Positions 20,701 to 31,770 of a stretch of DNA of 64,000 nt are shown here, in pieces (within the stretch, counting starts at the first letter, position 1; each line of letters starts with the position of its first letter). Both the position numbers and the translations under genes were made by a program. The notes beneath the pieces are model-generated. The model was given only the letters and a program-made list of their open reading frames with translations. It made no database searches and was not told the DNA's origin. Source of the stretch: Tanytarsus gracilentus (Eukaryota; Arthropoda; Insecta; Diptera; Chironomidae). The DNA lies in assembly GCA_038502055.1 (NCBI GenBank), contig JAXRKN010000040.1, forward strand, positions 2,852,001-2,916,000. Reading direction: 5' to 3'.

Positions 20701-21898
20701 TATGTGTCAAAGAAAATTTTATCTTTTCTGCTTTGCGCACGTAAAAGAAGTGAAACTCTCTCGACGTATTGATGTCATAAATTAAGTATTTTTCGGTGGA
20801 CGTTTCGTCATCACACACATTTTTTGTCTATTTTCACCTCAGAGTTTAAATTTAAAATTATGAAAGATACATGAATGTAAATCACTTAAATTATGTGCGA
20901 TTACTTAATCAGAGAAGAAGAAAACTATTTTTATTTTCACTTCTTACATTTTTTTATATCACAACTACAATATTTGCTTTTAGCTCTTAAAATTTATTTT
21001 AACGTAGAACAAAATGAGCAATTTATTTCCAATTATTATTTTTATTAAGAACGAACGAGTAACGAGCGGTAGTTATAACAACCTTTCCTTTAAAACGGCT
21101 AAAAACAAACTGGAGAAACACACCGAGAAAAATCGAGAGTTGAGCTTATATACAGCTATAGCTACTCGTAAAAGAGAGAAGTGATTCATGAATACGATCA
21201 TTTATTTCGCTCACTTGTGCTCTCTGTTTGGTAAATTCAATGGAAAAATTCGTAAAAGAGAGAAGTGATTCATGAATACGATCATTTTGTTCGCTCACTT
21301 GTGCTCTCTGTTTGGTATATTCAAAGGAAAAATTATGTTAGATCTCTCTCTAAATTATATTTTTTTGACCTGATGCCGGTGTACTTAAAATGAGATTTAT
21401 AAAAGGACTGTACGAATTAATATTTTTAGGAAAAAAGATAATTTTCATACCATGAACATGAACAATAATTTTTATTCCTGCCTTAGAAGTCAAACAGATC
21501 AACAAAGATTATGGAAGAATTAATTTTTTGATAAAATTTTAATTTTAGCATTATAATGCATTACAAAAAAAGCTGAAATATTTTTAAACTTCAAATTTTC
21601 ATTTTTAATACAATATATATTTTTTTAAAACACATTAAAAATAACGGTCACTTGAAATTTATCCAAGACACTTTCCAAAATCTCACCTTCCAAATGTTTT
21701 TTTGGCGGTAAAAAAACTAAATTTGTTTACAAAAATTTCAGTTTTAAGTGAAAATTCTTTAATTTTCATTTTTTTCTAGTTATTTTTGTTAATTGTGCTG
21801 TCAAAGTTCATGTGAAGTGACGATGAACAATCAAGTATTGTAAAAATATTAAAGTAAGCATTAAAAACAGGACATTCCAAAAAAAGACTCGATAAAAA
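17798..21898. other. 4.1 kb non-coding stretch
   Basis: No reading frame here looks real. The only structured feature found is an 84-base tandem duplication at 21167-21334. A locally GC-richer patch lies at about 20130-20240 within otherwise AT-rich DNA. The stretch may hold regulatory DNA or untranslated exons, but nothing shows this. Confidence 0.45.
21167..21334. repeat. 84-base tandem duplication
   Basis: Two direct copies, 21167-21250 and 21251-21334, both start CGTAAAAGAGAGAAGTGATT and end GGAAAAATT, with only a few mismatches. They abut exactly, as after a recent slippage or unequal exchange event. Confidence 0.9.
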
Positions 21899-23118
21899 AT
21901 GAACATTTCCAATATTCGACCAGATAACACTCATTCATTGATTGAAATGGCATTAAGAGAGCTACATATAGTGCAAGAAACAAACGAGGCTCAACAATTT
22001 GAGCCACGTGAAGCTAATGAGGCAATAGGGGAGGTAGATAATGCGACTGAACGGGTTTTGCGTCCGTGGCGACGTCGATCGGTTGACGAAAGAGCATTAA
22101 TGCCTCGAGTGAGCTCATTGGAGAATAGTTTTGTTGAACACATTAATTCATCGGTTCCCACTTTGGATGAAATTGTAATTCGTCAGCGAGGGCGTAGAAA
22201 GCAGCCTGCAAAGATCAGTTGGTCTCCAATAAAATCGCCCTTTAAGACTCCAACGAAAAAGAGCAGTACCCTTCATATGTCCCTCTTGTCTCCGTCGCCT
22301 GCTAAAAAACTTTTTGGTAACAACAATGGATCACCTATGGTCCTGAGAAATTCTCCACGAAAACGTATCCTCACTGATACGCCCAATGATCAAGATTTTG
22401 GTGCCTCAACATCGTCCTTAAATTTAATCAGTTCAACACCAACCAAACGATTAAAGTTTTCTGACGAAGTTTCAATGAATGCTGCAAACAAAACAATACC
22501 ATTGAGGACACTTCTCAAGCCAATGAGTCAAAGTCAACTTATCGACATAATCTATGAAATTGCAAGCTCCGATCCACAGATTGAGCAAAAAATTCGTGAA
22601 CAACTTCCAATTCCTGAGATACGTCCTTTTGAACAAGAGCTTTGCACTTTACGAAAAAGTGTAACGACCAGCTCACCACGATCACGTTTATTGGCTCAAA
22701 GCAAGACTGATGGCGCTGCCTTTTCACGTGCATCATCACATATAATGATGTTTAAAAAGTAAGAAATAATTTTAAATTAATATTTAATTTATGATTTATA
22801 AATGATTTTAGGGCTATTGGAAATAACTGTAAATTACTACAGGACTCGCATGCTTTTGATGCTCTCATTGATTATGTAATGATGGCGTGGACTTATGTCC
22901 GTGGATTGCCAACGTATGATGAGCCTCAACATAATATTCTTCGAAAGGATTGCTTTAAGCTTCTATCATTGAATGCTAGATATGCTTTAAAGCAAGGTGG
23001 CGCCAAGCTTGGAAATGATCGCATCAACAATTTTCGTAACAGATTTAAGTCGATGGCTAATGATTTTGAAGAAATCGATAAATGTCGTGAAATTCTTTTT
23101 TCACTTAACGCTTCGTAA
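21899..23118 (+). CDS. Cut8/STS1-family nuclear proteasome tether
   Basis: Two exons, 21899-22758 and 22812-23118 (phase 2 intron of 53 bases), give 388 residues. The N-terminal 190 residues are low-complexity and basic, with SP/TP sites and nuclear-localisation-like clusters (RPWRRRS, SPRKR, KRLKF). The C-terminal part, from about residue 205, is a helical bundle with LIDYVMMAWTYVRGLPTYDE and DCFKLLSLNARYALKQG, which matches what I know of the Cut8 fold. In yeasts Cut8/Sts1 anchors proteasomes at the nuclear envelope through an N-terminal Lys-rich region that is ubiquitinated; a fly homologue has been described. The assignment rests on remembered family pattern, so it is firm for the C-terminal half and inferred for role. 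Confidence 0.75.
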
Positions 23119-23793
23119 TTTGCTTTTAATACATGGAATTGAAAATATTTTTTATTCTGCATTAACTTTTAGCTTGCTACTTTGAAATAACAAAAAAGAA
23201 CGCAATAAAGATTTTAAAGGAAAAACTATTAATTAAAATTGAAACTAACATTTTTACCTAAAATAAGTTCTTAAAATTTTAAAAACTTAAATTTTTTTAC
23301 AACGCAAAATTTCTATGGTTTCGAAATTCAATGAACTGCCATATACTTTTAAATAAAGGCACGATATTTCATTCGCAGCACCCTGTGCATGTGTCTGCTT
23401 GATATAGAAAACAAAAACAAAGAGCAGAACAGATTGAAATATCAAGTACAGCGGAACAAGCTCGAATATTTTTTTAAATTTTGATTAAAATATTCATAAA
23501 AGTAGAGAAAGGCTCAAAAAAGTAACTAGAAATCTAGAAATCTATTTAAGTGAGTAAAAATTTTATATTGACGTCTTATTTAAATTCTATTTCGTCGATT
23601 TGTGTCGTAATTAAAAATTTCTTTATTCCTAAATTTTTCGAATCATCCATTTTTAAATCGCTTTATAGAATTTCAATAAGTACCGTGACTCACTTTGTCA
23701 ATTAAAACTGACACATTATTAAAATAAAATAAATTTGTTGTGCACTTTTAGCTCTACGCAAGCACAGACGTTCTGATAAGGAGTTATTTAAAT
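23119..23793. other. Intergenic
   Basis: AT-rich spacer between the Cut8-like gene and tetraspan C, both on the plus strand. It should hold a 3' UTR and a promoter, but no individual element stands out. Confidence 0.45.
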
Positions 23794-24507
23794 ATGCCTT
23801 CGTCGTCATTTGTTCTTGACGGGTTTCTCTGTTTCAGTTTACACACTGGAACAGTTTTACTTGGATGGCTGGGCTTTATTTCAGCATTTTTCTCAATTAT
23901 CGGATGGTCACTCTCATTCAAAAATATTGATGGATTTATTAATAGCCTCAACATCACCGAGAAAAATCCAGACGATTGGAGCCCAGCAGATATCGATTTC
24001 ATGCGCAATATGGCTATATTCATCATATCAATGCTGATTGGGTTCTATATCATTGAAGCTCTGGCATCTCTCTTTTTAATTCATGGTGCATCGAATAACA
24101 AGAGACTCTTTTTGGGTATGACTAATCAAGTTTATTATCGATCATCTTATCTAAGGTCATTTAAATTTTTAGTTCCATGGATGATGGAAAGAGCTGTTCA
24201 ATTGACATATTACACCGGTGTGTGGCTTGGAATTGGACTCTATTTTTTCACCTCCAGTCAAACTATTGGATATTCAATTTTCACATTGGTTTTTGGCGGA
24301 CTTGCTCTATGTAAGAAACTTAAAATATTAATTAAAAACTTTTTCTCAAACATTTACTTTTTAGTTTTCAACTTTTTCTGCTTTATGTGCGTCTACAGTC
24401 TCTTTGTTCTGATGAGAGATGCAGAAGAGTATCAAAGACTCGTGTCACGACAACATGTTCCTCCTCCCTCGTACACATCAACTGGAACAACCTATGTTAA
24501 GATTTAA
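23794..24507 (+). CDS. Four-pass membrane protein C (insect tetraspan, DUF4728-like)
   Basis: Read straight through, the frame is open for 237 residues, but two introns are likely: 24116-24172 (57 bases) and 24311-24364 (54 bases), both GT-AG, phase 1, multiples of three and stop-free. Removing them gives 200 residues and restores RLFL-VPWMMERA and GLAL-FFNFFCFM, which match the paralogues. Helices are at about 19-40, 69-96, 108-134 and 140-172. The extracellular loop has one sequon (NIT). The tail carries a PPPSY (PPxY type) motif and ends TYVKI, similar to SYVKIP of copy D. PPxY motifs bind WW domains such as Nedd4-type ligases, so endocytic control by ubiquitination is possible. Confidence 0.84.
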   Translation: MPSSSFVLDGFLCFSLHTGTVLLGWLGFISAFFSIIGWSLSFKNIDGFINSLNITEKNPDDWSPADIDFMRNMAIFIISMLIGFYIIEALASLFLIHGASNNKRLFLGMTNQVYYRSSYLRSFKFLVPWMMERAVQLTYYTGVWLGIGLYFFTSSQTIGYSIFTLVFGGLALCKKLKILIKNFFSNIYFLVFNFFCFMCVYSLFVLMRDAEEYQRLVSRQHVPPPSYTSTGTTYVKI

Positions 24508-25519
24508 AGACTGTGCACATCAAAATGTGACGATCAAATTTAATATAAAGTACGAATGATATTATCTTGCAATGAGAAAGTTAACAACCGACATTTTTAT
24601 GAACAATTAACAGGATCTGAAAGCTGAAATGTGGCAATAAATGTCCCAAGAATATTTTTTACATATTTGATTAATCAAAATTTTATATGTGAGGCTTTAC
24701 AAACCCGAAACTATTGAGATTTTAAGTTATATCAAGAAAATCCTTTCAAATAATTAAATTTATTTTGCTTTGCCATTTTTTTAATTTTTGCCGCCTTAAA
24801 ATTACAATCAATTAAAAAAATGTGACGAATTTTTAAATGAATGAAAATAAAATTCTTGTAAAATCCGAATCAAGTGCATCGAGAAATACCTAAAATAATC
24901 TTATCATTTTTCAGTTATCATCACACGCTTTGTAGTTTTATCTTCTTCTTATTCGAGTTCGTCACGATGTGTTTTTGTTTGTCTAATGAAAAACAACCGA
25001 AAAATTGGAATAAGAAAGAGTTATTTAAAATCATGCGACTGATCATTTTTATGTTAAAAAAATAAATGCAAATGCTACTGATCATCATAAAAATCATTGA
25101 GAATGACATGCGAGAGAAAAATGTACCTGTAAACAGTTTAATAATCATAGTGAAAGATAAACATTAGACGAGTCAGAATTGTTTGTGTGCAAAAGGGTTA
25201 ATTCGTTGATTTTGTAACTTATTTAGATTTATAAAAAATTTTAACCCTAATTAAAAAATTTTAAAAAAACTTTTTGATCATAAAATTTTATTTAAATTTT
25301 TAAATTTTATTTTAATGACTCCCTCACTCAAAATGCATCCCTCAACAGTAATTTTTGTTGGTAGAGTAAAAAAAGAGAGAGAGAGACCTACAAAAAAATT
25401 ATCAGAAATGAATAAATACCAGTGGAGAGTGTCGAGAAACACAACAGTTTTAATCAGGCTGGCACGAGCTAACAATCAGTATTGACAACAGAGAAAAGAA
25501 AATATTTAGAGAACCAAAA
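24508..25519. other. Intergenic
   Basis: About 1 kb of AT-rich DNA with a short GA-rich run near 25372-25386. No supported gene. It ends in the promoter and 5' UTR of the kynurenine-formamidase-like gene. Confidence 0.45.
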
Positions 25520-26467
25520 ATGGCATCACGTGATTTAGAGAAAGAATTTGATCCAAGACTCTGGTCATCGCGTTTTAGTGACCCAAAGCAGCTGTTGGAG
25601 AGTCATGTTGAATTTGGCAATAGAGGTAATTAAAAATTAGGCAAAATAAAGTGAATTAAGTGGCTGATAAAAAATAATTAAATGATTACAGTATCCGATT
25701 CTAATCGTTACAATACAAATTGCTTATTAAACGTTCCATATGGTGACTCATTCCGTCAAAAGCTCGATATATATGGCATGAATTTGCCATCAGATGCTCC
25801 AATTGTTGTTTATGTGCATGGTGGATTTTGGCAAGGAATGAATAAGCACACGAGCTCATATGCCGTGAAGCCCTTCGTCGAGCACCAAGCGAAAGTGATT
25901 GTAATTGACTTTGATTTGTGTCCCGATATCACCCTCTCGGAAGTAATCAAGCAATTCCAAAAGGCCGCATCGAGAGTGTTCAGTTATGCGGGCGAACATA
26001 AGCCGAAGAGCGTTTCGTTCGTTGGACATGGAAGCGGTGCGCATTTGATCACGTATTTACTCACTGAAGACATGATTTCTCGCCTTGGAACCGATAAATT
26101 TAATTTGCTCAAGCACATCTATTTGATTTCGGGTGTTTTCGATGTTAGTGAACTACGCAACACGAAAGCGGTTAATCGTGAAAATTTGTTATCTATCACG
26201 GACGATAATGTCAATGAACTGTCGCCAGTTAAACAAAATTTCACTCACTTGCATAAATACGACTTAGTAGTTGATGCGTTTGTAGGAGGCGATGAGTCAC
26301 ACACTTTCCAGAAGCAATCGAGAGAATTTGTTGCACACTTAAAGATGGAAAAGCTTCATGCAAACTTTCATTTAATGGAGGGCTTGGATCATTTCAATAT
26401 TACTGAAAAATTATCTGAAATCAGTTATGAAATTACCCAAAAAATCATCAACAATCTAAACGCATAA
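25520..26467 (+). CDS. KFase: Kynurenine formamidase-like alpha/beta hydrolase
   Basis: Two exons, 25520-25625 and 25692-26467 (phase 1), give 293 residues, typical for the family. The start MASRDLEKEFDPRLWSSRF is used because the downstream in-frame Met lies inside the intron. The oxyanion-hole motif HGGFWQG is intact. The acid and His of the triad are visible as VGGDESHTF and GLDHFNI near the C-terminus. The nucleophile elbow reads VGHGSGAHL, where the usual KFase motif is GHSAGAH: the Ser sits one position late. Kynurenine formamidase hydrolyses N-formylkynurenine to kynurenine plus formate in tryptophan breakdown and the ommochrome route. Whether this protein keeps that activity is uncertain because of the elbow change. 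Confidence 0.82.
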
Positions 26468-29158
26468 ATATATCACAAAATTATAAAGCGGATGGCAATC
26501 AATTTTACATTTATTTTGATATTTAAAAAAGTTACATTTAAAAATATTAAAGAACCACACACATAAATTCTCGGATTGAAGAATGTGGCATTCAATTACA
26601 GCAGATATACACAATAATAATTATAATTGCCATTAAATATGTATGTGAAGAATAAAAAGTATTAAATAAATTCAGAGATTAGAAGTGAAGAAACAAAAGA
26701 AGAATAAGGAGAAAAGTAAATGCATTCATTCATCGTAATTTGATAATGAATTGTTATTATAAAATATGAGATGCTTCAACGATCGCGCGGCAGCTCAGAT
26801 AAAATTCATTCATAACACGGCATATATGTGTAGAGTATACAGAGAAGTGTTTGCCGCGAGTGAAGAAATAATTAAGATACATAATAGCCAGAGATTCCTC
26901 CTCTTCCCCGCCACAAAACACAGCACTAGCTATGTGCCGCGACGTTGTCGTCGCTCTTTTTCTTCTCTTATGCCTCGTGTCCATTCATACACCATAGCTG
27001 TTTAATACAGAATCACTTTATTCATTCATAACAGTCGACTGTTAATTTATTATCGTCACATTTTGTGCTTGTTGTTAACTCTATTCACTCGCATCCCGCT
27101 TAACTTCTTCTTTATCATCTCCTTTTCGCTCCATTCACACACAGCAAAAGTGTGTGAAAAAAAAATATTTTATAAATTCTTTCGAAGAGATTAATTAAAT
27201 TTATATTTTTTGGCCAGCACATGTCACGTCGCAGATACATGATCTCAATAAAAAAAATATATAAAATAATAATCTGTAAAGAATTATACCGAAAAAAAAA
27301 TCATTTTTGTCAAAGGGCGAAAGAGAGAGAACAAAGAAGGGGAAATGCCGTCACATAAAGGAGCGAGAAAGAGAGGAAAATAAAGTTATAAATAACATCA
27401 CATACACATCACTGAAATATTAGTCATTATACGATGAAAACATTTTTGCCTGTTTATGCTACAACAACAAGTCAATGAAGCGCTCAAACCGTGAGAAAAT
27501 TTTTTCCAACTCCGCGCATTGAATGGAACAACAACACAGCAAAAAGCCGGGCAGAGGCAGGCACGAACGAAGTGGGGTCCATTAACTCAATTTAAATTTT
27601 TTCTTTCTCTCTCTCTCCTTCCTTCTTCATTTTCGGCGATTCATTGTGCAACATGAAATATTTTTAATATTCAACGACGATGATGATGATGATGAGCTAT
27701 GTGTAGAGAGTGAGGGGCTTCCAAACTCGTGCCAATAACCCAACTACATGCCTGGACTTTTGACTCTCTCGCGCGTCGACTTCATCGAAAAACATGGATG
27801 GGAAAGTCTTACTACAAACGATCACACATTTTTAGTTATCAAGTCTTTTGCAATCATTTTTTTATGTTTCAAATTGTAGCCTGCTTTCTGGCTGTGTCAA
27901 GAGAGTGTTTGTATGGGATACTGGAAATGAGTAATTTACGCTCTACTGTACATGTGGATGATTAGAGTGTTTGAATCTTTTATTGCCGCGTCATTTTCTC
28001 ATGGAGCAAGCTCTTCTCTTATGGCCTTTCTTTCTTCGCACACTCTATACACGGCCGCGATCTCAATGCGTTTCCACTGAAAGTGTTAATTGATTCTTTA
28101 TAATGTGCGGGAATCGCTCATGACTTTAAGCACAAGCTGGTTGTAATGGATTGCAATTTTTTAGCTCTCCGCACATTCAACGGTGCGACGGACAAGATAT
28201 TTGTTAATATTTATTTTTAATTTTTACCGTCCGGTTCGCTAACATTTATTCATGTTGCAAATTTCTTATTTTTTCTCGCGCTCTCACGTTTGGCGTCAAT
28301 AAAATGTTATGTTAAGTTCATAAAGGTTCCCTCTAATGGCGATGATGATGATTACTAGTTCTTATTACATTCTTCATTCTCTCTCTACACTCTACGGTGA
28401 GATGATGACCATTCAGCTCAGCGGTTGTTCTGGCTACTGTTCATAGTCGCTTAATTTACTCATTACACATTATTTTTTTTCGTAAAATGATCCTGTTTGA
28501 TGTAATGGAGACTAATGATCATGTTGCAGCTTAAGAATGGCTTATGTTGGCTGTTGTTCCATCAATCTGAGACATGACTGTTAGCGACAGCGATTGATCT
28601 CATTATGCCATCTTTCTTCGATCAATTGATCGAGCGATACGGTGAAGATAATTTGTATGCATATGAGAGATGACGATCAAAGATTAATGACGTTTGTGTC
28701 TCCTTTAGTAGCGAGCATTTAGCCGAGTTGAATGTGATGTAAATTTATGACTTCTGCTTGATGCCATCATGTGAAAATTTTTGTTCTCATGAAGAGTGCT
28801 TCGAGGCATTATTCTTATATATATATTTGAAACTGGTTATTCAAACGAAGCTCTCAACTACTGTGTAAAGTATAACACGTGATAAGTGAGAAGCCACAGT
28901 AGCTTCAAAATGCACATTCTTCTTAAATGCGATAACATTTTGCTACTGTCGTTGCTCATTCATTATATATTTTTTCCTCTTGCAGGCGATTCAAGTGAGG
29001 AGTGTAGATTATGAAAATTATTTATGTTTTTCGTTGTTCCCACTGTGGTTTATATATTTAATTTATTTCTCACATATGATGAAAGTTCAAATGATTTCGA
29101 GTGAGAATTTTTTTCGCTTATCGGAACTCTCATGTGGATAATAGAAAAAAATGATAAT
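26468..29158. other. 2.7 kb non-coding stretch
   Basis: No plausible gene. It contains short GAT microsatellite runs (about 27677-27696) and pyrimidine-rich tracts. The open frames in it lack codon structure or family resemblance. Confidence 0.45.
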
Positions 29159-29507
29159 TACCCTTGTGGCACAGAAAAGGAAAAATAAAGGAACTTTGAT
29201 GGAACTTGCATGGAATCTTTCGGAACTTGCATGGAAAAAAATAACTTGACGGAAATTCGAAGGAATTTAATGGAACTTGACGGAATTTTGATGGAATTTC
29301 TGCGACCACTTTACCGGAAAAACGACGGAATTTGATGGAAAAAAAATCCTTCAAAATTCCATTGGATTTTTTAAGGAAAATTTTGGAATTCCATTGGAAA
29401 AGTATAGGAAATTTTTTCCATTTCTTTTCCACCAAATTTCTTATGGAAATCTTTAGGAATTTTATCGGAAAAATAAATTCCTTCAAAATTCCGTCAAATT
29501 CCGCTTA

Positions 29508-30005
29508 AGGAAAGTTGTGGAATTTTAACGGAATTTATTTTCCATCAAAATTCCGTCATGTTCCGTTTAGGAAAAGTTGTGGAATTTTAACGGAATTTAT
29601 TTTCCATCAAAATTCCGTCATGTTCCGTTTAGGAAAGTTGTGGAATTTTAACGGAATTTATTTCCATCAAAATTCCGTCATGTTCCGTTTAGGAAAAGTT
29701 GTGGAATTTTGATGGAATTTATTTTCCATCAAAATTCCGTCATGTTCCGTTTAGGAAAAGTTGTGGAATTTTAACGGAATTTATTTTCCATCAAAATTCC
29801 GTCATGTTCCGTTTAGGAAAGTTGTGGAATTTTAACGGAATTTATTTCCATCAAAATTCCGTCATGTTCCGTTTAGGGAAAGTTGCGGAATTTTAACGGA
29901 ATTTATTTTCCATCAAAATTCCGTCATGTTCCGTTTAGGAAAGTTGTGGAATTTTAACGGAATTTATTTTCCATCAAAATTCGTCAAGTTCCGTTTAGGA
30001 AACAG
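29508..30005. repeat. 61-62 base tandem satellite inside the element
   Basis: About eight monomers in direct array. Each contains GTGGAATTTTAACGGAATTT, then TTTCCATCAAAATTCCGTCA, then TGTTCCGTTTAGG. Monomers differ mainly by one A in the GGAAAAG/GGAAAG run and one T in ATTTTCC/ATTTCC. A block of three monomers (about 184 bases) recurs nearly unchanged, giving a higher-order repeat. There are no unique spacers, so it is not a CRISPR array. Confidence 0.9.
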
Positions 30006-30167
30006 ATGGAATTTTTAAGGAATTTATTTTCCAACGGAATTCCTTTAAATTTCCAACGGAATTCCTTTAGATTTTTAACGGAATTCTTTTAGATTTCCAA
30101 CGGAATTCCTTTGGAAAAATGTTGTTTAAATATTGCTTTTGCCAAAAATAATTTAATATATATTTTG

Positions 30168-30235
30168 GCTTCGTGACGGAATGGTAAAGCGGCGCAACGT
30201 GATAAGGAGTCCTCGGTTCGAATCTCGGTGGAGCA
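30168..30235 (+). pseudogene. tRNA-like sequence within the element
   Basis: Contains an A-box-like TGACGGAATGG and a near-perfect B box GGTTCGAATC. The ends GCTTCGT and GTGGAGC can form a seven-pair acceptor stem if G-U pairs are allowed. The middle GTGATAA would give a T33-GAT-A37 anticodon loop (Ile-like), but its stem pairs at only three of five positions and the T stem has one mismatch. It is therefore a degenerate tRNA or a tRNA-derived SINE head, not a confident functional tRNA. A run of A follows immediately. Confidence 0.6.
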
Positions 30236-30805
30236 AAAAAGATGTAAGTAAAAAATAAATAATTTCCTATAATTTCCAACAGATTTCCAGAACTCAGAAT
30301 CAGCTATGACAACGACTTCAAATGTTACCTCTTCAGGCCCAGGTAGGATCCAGAAGTGGGCCCGAGCTGCGAAGGATCCAAAAATTTATTTTTTTCTTAT
30401 GGATTCCATTAGTTATTTTTCCATTGGATTTCCATCGGATTTCTATTGGATTTCCATCGGAAATGTGATGGATTCCGTAAGAATTTTGACGGATTCCATC
30501 GAATTTCCGATGGATTCCTTCGAATTTCCAATGGATTCCATCGGATTTCTTATGGATTCCATCGGATTTCTTAAGGATTCCATCGGATTTCCAATGGATT
30601 TCCAATGGATTCCATCGAATTCCGTTTTATTTCCATTAAAATTCCCATGTACGTAAATATTTACGTACGTTTTTTCATTTCCGATGGAAATTTTGATGGA
30701 AGAATTGTACCATTTTGCCCCTTTTTCCGACGGAATTTTTCCGTCAAGTTCCAACAAAATTCCAGTAAAGTTCCTACATTTTTCCTTTTCTGTGCTACAA
30801 GGGTA

Positions 30806-31770
30806 GTGGAGGATAAAAAAATAGAATTTTTTTATGGAAAAATATTTTCTTTTTATTCACAAAAATCTCATTTATTTCCTCACATTTGGATATTCAGGCA
30901 ATTTATCAGCAGATTTTTTTGTTAGTGGTTAGAACAGTCTCATGGATGATTTTTTTTTTGGATTTTTTTCCTTATGAATTTGAGAACTCAAAAATGTATA
31001 AAAACTTGTTTTAAAAAATCCAAATCTATTTTTGAGTTCTCAATTCGCTAATTAATTTTCTTGAGATTCATTTACAAAAATTATTTTACACTAAAAATTT
31101 AAACTAATTTAAATTTTAATTAAATTAAATTTCCACGAAAAAATTTCAACTAATTTAATTTAGCAAAATAATTTTAATATTTTTTTAAAAATCTCAGAAA
31201 AAATTCACATCAACTGAATATCCAAACTATGAGATTAATTAACTTCATATTATTATAAAATTTTCGTCTATCACAGTAATCATGTATTATAAATTGTCTT
31301 TCGATTCAATTATCAAATTAAATAGTTTAAGGTTCGTAATTTCGATTATTTAAATTCATTATTTAAAAGATCAATTAATTAAAAAAATAAGATCATCGCA
31401 TGCATTGAATAACTACAAAAGTCAACACTCGTAAACAGTTTATTAAAAGAAAAATTAAGAAAACTCAAGTATTGAAAACGAAAAATGCCAAAATCGAACT
31501 CACTTAATTTGATGTACATTAAAAGCATGTTGTGATGAAATTTAATTCATCGCAAAGAAAAATAAAAAGTTGTAAAATTGTCGTACGATTGAGAAAAGGA
31601 ATTTAACGAGTTAAATTATAAAATTTACAACATTTTTTAATTAAAATCGTAAAAACAAAAAAGAAGAAGAAGAAGAAAAATTGGAAGACTTTTCATATAT
31701 AAACTATATAAATTTTTTTGTGCGTTTTTAAGATCACGAATTGCAATTTGAGAAAAAATAGTACAGTAAT
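30806..31770. other. Non-coding: 3' flank of the HES gene
   Basis: AT-rich. On the minus strand it is downstream of the HES stop codon and so should include its 3' UTR. A GAAGAA run lies near 31662-31678. No other gene is seen. Confidence 0.5.
31270..31689 (-). promoter_or_regulatory. GY box and K box downstream of the HES gene
   Basis: On the minus strand GTCTTCC (GY box) lies at 31683-31689, about 80 bases after the stop codon. A full CTGTGATA (K box) lies at about 31270-31276. In Drosophila E(spl) and Bearded genes these heptamers/hexamers in 3' UTRs are sites for miR-7 and the miR-2/11/13 group. The 3' end of this transcript is not known, so the K box may lie beyond it. Confidence 0.5.

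Larger units (their letters stand above)
29161..30803. mobile_element. Non-autonomous terminal-inverted-repeat element (MITE/foldback type)
   Basis: The left end begins CCCTTGTGGCACAGAAAAGG and the right end, read inward on the other strand, begins CCCTTGTAGCACAGAAAAGG. The match runs about 37 bases with three mismatches. The dinucleotide TA flanks both ends (29159-29160 and 30804-30805), a possible target-site duplication as in Tc1/mariner-type insertion. The 1,643-base interior has no transposase. Its arms are made of short GGAA-TTT and GGATTTCC-type repeats that are partly complementary between arms. The middle holds 61-62 base satellite monomers and a tRNA-like sequence. Open frames in it are by-products of the repeats. 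Superfamily is not certain. Confidence 0.82.

Noticed and set aside
25682..25691. In-frame Met upstream of VSDSNRY as start of the KFase-like gene
   Set aside because: It lies in the intron; the upstream exon 25520-25625 supplies the conserved N-terminus and a matching phase.
29508..30005. CRISPR-like regular repeats
   Set aside because: Monomers are contiguous 61-62 base tandem units with no unique spacers, in an animal genome.
29130..30925. Open reading frames of 60-118 codons on both strands
   Set aside because: They are made of satellite and arm repeats of the inverted-repeat element and repeat the same peptide every 184 bases; no protein family is seen.
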